Assembly (NCBI RefSeq): GCF_002305895.1
Contig: NZ_CP022203.1
Coordinates: 1,652,501-1,716,500 of the forward strand
Source: Corallococcus macrosporus DSM 14697
GTDB taxonomy: Bacteria; Myxococcota; Myxococcia; Myxococcales; Myxococcaceae
Reading direction: 5' to 3'
Length of the DNA: 64,000 nt
Shown here: piece after piece, positions 61,223-64,000 of the stretch
Numbering within the stretch: the stretch's first letter is position 1
How the letters are laid out: every line of letters begins with the position of its first letter
The notes under the pieces: generated by a model
Told to the model about the DNA's origin: nothing
What the model saw: the letters and a program-made list of their open reading frames with translations, nothing else
Databases searched by the model: none
Translations under genes and position numbers: made by a program

Positions 61223-61756
61223 ATGGTCCGCGAGATCCTCATCTGGCCCGACCCTGTCCTGAAGCAGAAGGCCAAGCCGGTGGCGAAGGTGGATGACTCC
61301 ATCCGCACGCTGGTGAAGGACATGTTCGAAACGATGTACTCCGCTGAAGGCGTGGGCCTGGCCGGCCCGCAAATCGGCGTGCTCCAGCGCGTCATCGTGC
61401 TGGACACCACGCACAGCCAGCCGGAGCTGAAGCCCATCGCGATGATCAACCCGGAGATCATCGCCAGGGAAGGCGACACGACCTACAACGAGGGCTGCCT
61501 GTCCATCCCCGGCGAGTCCGCGGAGATTGACCGCGCCGCCGCCATCACCGTGAAGTTCCTGGACCCGGACGGTCAGGAGCAGACGCTGCGCTGTGACGGG
61601 CTCTTGTCCATCGCCGTGCAGCACGAGGTGGACCACCTCGACGGCACCGTCTTCGTGGACCACATCTCGTCGCTGAAGCGCGAGTTCATCCGCAAGCGGA
61701 TGAAGCGCCTCAAGTCTTCGCGCGAGCGCGAGGTGGGCGCTCCGGCGTCTCCGTAG
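61223..61756 (+). CDS. def: Peptide deformylase
   Basis: 177 residues. All three motifs are present: GVGLAGPQ (residues 43-50; the family more often has GLAAPQ), EGCLS near residue 92 with the metal-binding Cys, and QHEVDH near 133-138 with two metal His and the catalytic Glu. It removes formyl from nascent N-terminal Met, the step that follows from Fmt. GAGGG five bases before ATG 61223 sets the start. A basic C-terminal extension of about 20 residues (KREFIRKRMKRLKSSRERE) could contact the ribosome, as seen for such helices in other deformylases. Its 3' end overlaps nth by 47 bp. Confidence 0.95.
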   Translation: MVREILIWPDPVLKQKAKPVAKVDDSIRTLVKDMFETMYSAEGVGLAGPQIGVLQRVIVLDTTHSQPELKPIAMINPEIIAREGDTTYNEGCLSIPGESAEIDRAAAITVKFLDPDGQEQTLRCDGLLSIAVQHEVDHLDGTVFVDHISSLKREFIRKRMKRLKSSREREVGAPASP

Positions 61757-62417
61757 CCGCCGCGGCCTTCACGCCCTTCTTCGGGCACAGGTCCGCGACG
61801 ACGCAGCGCTCACACGCGGGCGAGCGGGCGAAGCAGGTCCGCCGCCCGTGCCACACCAGGAACTGGTGGCCCAGCGACCACCGCTCCGAAGGCAGCACGG
61901 CCTGCATGTCGGCCTCCACCTTGTCCGGGTCCGCCTTCGTGGTGAACCCGAGCCGGAAGGCGAGCCGCTTCACATGGGTGTCCACGGGAAAGGCCGCGTC
62001 GCCGCCCAGGTGGATGCACACCACGCCCGCCGTCTTGCGGCCCACGCCGGGCAGCTTCTCCAGCGCGTCCCGTTGCAGGGGAATCCGCCCGCCGTGCTCC
62101 TGCACCAGCGCCCGGGCCGCCGCGACGATGTTCTTCGCCTTGGCGCGGTAGAGGCCGCAGGTGCGGATGAAGGGCTCCACGTCCGGCGGTTCCGCCTCCG
62201 CGTAGGCCTGGGCGTCGGAGAAGCGCTGGAATAGCGCGGGCGTCACCATGTTGACGCGCTTGTCCGTGCACTGGGCGGAGAGGATGACGGCCACCAGCAG
62301 TTCCAGGGGCGTCCGGTAGTCCAGCTCGATGCGGGCATCCGGCATGTCCGCGGCCAGCCGGTCCATCACCCGCACCGCGCGCTTTCGCTTCTCAGTGACT
62401 GTCTCACGTCCAGGCAC
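61710..62417 (-). CDS. nth: Endonuclease III
   Basis: About 235 residues. Helix-hairpin-helix LEKLPGVGRKTAGVV carries the catalytic Lys, VDTHVKRLAFRLG the catalytic Asp, and C-x6-C-x2-C-x5-C (CFARSPACERCVVADLC) binds the 4Fe-4S cluster near the C-terminus. It excises oxidised pyrimidines and cuts at the abasic site in base-excision repair. The start is uncertain: GTG 62417 is preferred by length; GTG 62435 and ATG 62474 are also in frame, and ATG at about 62366 gives a shorter form. A 25-residue tail rich in Ala/Pro/Arg follows the cluster. It is divergent from ltaE. Confidence 0.94.
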   Translation of the reverse strand: MPGRETVTEKRKRAVRVMDRLAADMPDARIELDYRTPLELLVAVILSAQCTDKRVNMVTPALFQRFSDAQAYAEAEPPDVEPFIRTCGLYRAKAKNIVAAARALVQEHGGRIPLQRDALEKLPGVGRKTAGVVCIHLGGDAAFPVDTHVKRLAFRLGFTTKADPDKVEADMQAVLPSERWSLGHQFLVWHGRRTCFARSPACERCVVADLCPKKGVKAAAATETPERPPRARAKT

Positions 62418-62486
62418 GGCGCCGTTGTATGTCACACCGGCTGCGAGCCCAAGCACCGGTTGGGACTCACCCACGCGGAGAGCTTC

Positions 62487-63512
62487 ATGAAGCGCATCGA
62501 CTTCCGTTCAGACACCGTCACCCAACCCACGGCCGCCATGCGGCGCGCCATCGCGGACGCGGAGGTCGGGGACGACGTCTACGGCGAGGACCCCACCGTG
62601 CTCCGCCTGGAGGCCCAGGTCGCCGAGCGGCTCGGCCTGGAGGCCGCCGTCTTCGTGCCATCGGGCACGCAGGCCAACCAACTGGCCATCGGCGCGCACT
62701 GCCGGCAGGGAGATGAGGTGCTCACCGAGGCGGGCAGCCACATCCTCCACTACGAAGGCGGCGCGGTACCCGCCCTATGGGGCGTGCAGCCACAGCCCCT
62801 GCCAGGCGAGCGAGGCCTGCTGTCGCCCGAGGACGTGCGCGCGGCCGTGCGCGAGGACAACATCCACAATCCGCGCACGCGCCTGCTGTCGCTGGAGAAC
62901 ACGCACAACCGGGGCGGTGGCTCGGTGTGGCCGGTGGCGCGCTTCCGGTCCGTGGTGGAAGCGGCGCGCAAGGCGGGGCTGGCCGTCCACCTCGACGGCG
63001 CCCGGCTCTTCAACGCGGGGGTCGCGCTCGGCGTGCCGGTGTCCGCCTGGGCGTCGCTGACGGACTCGACGGCGGTGTGCTTCTCGAAGGGGCTGGGCGC
63101 GCCGGTGGGCTCGGCGTTGGCGGGGCGTGCGGACGTCATCCGCGAGGCGCGCAGGCTGCGCAAGCGCCTGGGCGGAGGCATGCGCCAGGCGGGCATCCTG
63201 GCCGCGGCCGCGCTCCATGCGCTGGAGCACCACGTGGACCGGCTGGCGGACGACCATGCGAACGCTCGCCGGCTGGCCGTGGGGCTGGCGGAGGTTCCCG
63301 GCGTGAAGGTGGACGCTTCACGGGTGGAGACCAACATGGTCTTCGCGGAGTTCTCCCGGCCCGCCCTGGAGGCCTTGTCGCTGCTGGAGCGGCACGGGGT
63401 CCTGACCAACCCCGCGGGGGCTCCGCGGACACTGCGCTTCGTCACGCACCTGGATGTGTCCGCCGCTGACATCGACGAGGCCCTGGGGCGCATCCGCCGC
63501 GCCGTCTCCTGA
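62487..63512 (+). CDS. ltaE: Low-specificity L-threonine aldolase
   Basis: 341 residues. [18 protein letters not shown] (N-terminal signature), [59 protein letters not shown] and [15 protein letters not shown] (PLP-Lys) all match the family. It cleaves threonine or allo-threonine to glycine and acetaldehyde. Cytoplasmic, PLP-dependent, probably tetrameric. It is divergent from nth, with start sites about 70 bp apart. A long stem-loop follows its stop. Confidence 0.95.
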   Translation: MKRIDFRSDTVTQPTAAMRRAIADAEVGDDVYGEDPTVLRLEAQVAERLGLEAAVFVPSGTQANQLAIGAHCRQGDEVLTEAGSHILHYEGGAVPALWGVQPQPLPGERGLLSPEDVRAAVREDNIHNPRTRLLSLENTHNRGGGSVWPVARFRSVVEAARKAGLAVHLDGARLFNAGVALGVPVSAWASLTDSTAVCFSKGLGAPVGSALAGRADVIREARRLRKRLGGGMRQAGILAAAALHALEHHVDRLADDHANARRLAVGLAEVPGVKVDASRVETNMVFAEFSRPALEALSLLERHGVLTNPAGAPRTLRFVTHLDVSAADIDEALGRIRRAVS

Positions 63513-63531
63513 GCACCACCCGTGGGTGAAA

Positions 63532-63565
63532 CGCGCGCCCGTGGACATCCCCCAGCGGGCGCGCG
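63532..63565 (+). terminator. 10-bp-stem hairpin after ltaE
   Basis: CGCGCGCCCG (63532-63541) pairs with CGGGCGCGCG (63556-63565) around a 14-base loop, 19 bases after the stop. No T-tract. Confidence 0.42.
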
Positions 63566-63611
63566 CCCAGGAAGGAGCACTGCGGTCGGGTCATGGTAGG
63601 CTCGCGGCGTC

Positions 63612-64000
63612 GTGCGTCGCCTCAGCCTCCTCGCCTTCGTGACTGCCTGTGCCTGCGCCAGCCGTGGCGCGGAGCCAAAGATGAGCTTCGAGGAGCTCTA
63701 TGCTACCTCGGCTCCGCGTCCTCGCGGCTCGGAGGTGACACCCGCCGTGCAGCGGGCGCGTCGGCCCGCGCCCGAGACAGCGCCGGAGCTGCACGCCGTG
63801 CTCTCCGCCTTCGCCTCGCGGGCGCAGGCGCTGCGTCAGCAGGTGGCGCGGGGTGGGGTGATGCCCGCCGCGCAGGTGGAGAACTGGGAGCAGATGACCT
63901 TCGCGCTGGACGGCTTCCTGTCGCGTCCAGCCGCGCCGCGCGTCGGCTCCGGCGACCTGTTGCGCGCCCAGAGCGTCCTGGAGGCCGAGCTGGAGCGGGA
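63612..64000 (+). CDS. Lipoprotein, N-terminal part (3' end outside window)
   Basis: From GTG 63612 the frame stays open to the window edge (about 129 residues seen). The start MRRLSLLAFVTACACASRGA is a lipoprotein signal peptide with lipobox VTAC (Cys13) or ACAC. The mature part is helical, Ala/Arg-rich (VLSAFASRAQALRQQVARGG, QVENWEQMTFALDGFLSRP), and resembles no family I know. No strong ribosome site precedes the start. A membrane-tethered, helical envelope protein is the most that can be said. Confidence 0.65.
   Translation, partial: MRRLSLLAFVTACACASRGAEPKMSFEELYATSAPRPRGSEVTPAVQRARRPAPETAPELHAVLSAFASRAQALRQQVARGGVMPAAQVENWEQMTFALDGFLSRPAAPRVGSGDLLRAQSVLEAELER

Overview
The window is very GC-rich, has almost no non-coding space, and its genes carry long Ala/Arg/Pro-rich products. 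It holds many lipoproteins, large TPR and coiled-coil proteins, a PP2C phosphatase, an orphan chemoreceptor, and two families I associate with myxobacteria (DUF6310 and DUF5953). Together these point to a myxobacterium of the Myxococcus/Corallococcus type (Deltaproteobacteria/Myxococcota). This is inferred from gene content only. No rRNA, tRNA, CRISPR array or prophage was seen.

Layout. 1-9.5 kb: end of a PhoD-like phosphatase, a Gly-rich octapeptide-repeat protein, a GNAT acetyltransferase, tex, a translationally coupled HSP90-like/TPR pair and a secreted UPF0173-type metal hydrolase. 9.6-17.6 kb: a TerB/LETM1-like protein, a lower-GC DUF6310 lipoprotein plus DUF5953 pair, a FUSC-type membrane protein, a HEAT-repeat lipoprotein and a HAMP-type membrane protein. 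17.6-20.8 kb: a tight operon of fmt, a degenerate dehydroquinase-like gene and rsmB. 20.8-26.1 kb: a LysR regulator, a MurG-like glycosyltransferase, a short-chain dehydrogenase, a cysteine-free thioredoxin-fold protein and an aminotransferase. 26.3-33.5 kb: a secreted hydrolase with a membrane-anchored partner, an acidic low-complexity protein, a PP2C phosphatase, a beta-barrel protein and an orphan chemoreceptor. 33.5-41.1 kb: a PQQ-propeller lipoprotein, an SDR/sterol-desaturase pair, a DUF2058 protein, a lipoprotein, a 115-aa protein with a sigma-factor-like segment, and an M3-like metallopeptidase.

41.16-43.14 kb is a group II intron with its maturase, inserted between the divergent metallopeptidase and RluA-type pseudouridine synthase genes. 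43.2-53.3 kb: a glycosyltransferase, a 1584-aa TPR protein, an outer-membrane-type protein, galU with a coupled exported protein, and a glutathione transferase. 53.4-64 kb: priA, a 1765-aa pseudo-receiver/coiled-coil/J-like protein, def, nth, ltaE and the start of a lipoprotein gene that runs off the window.

How parts may work together. fmt, def, priA and rsmB form one cluster in many bacteria; here they are in two blocks about 33 kb apart, each with an unusual extra gene (the dehydroquinase-like protein and the giant coiled-coil protein). The most interesting unexplained pieces are those two genes, the HSP90-like/TPR pair, the hydrolase/anchor pair, the sigma-region-4-like small protein and the octapeptide-repeat gene.
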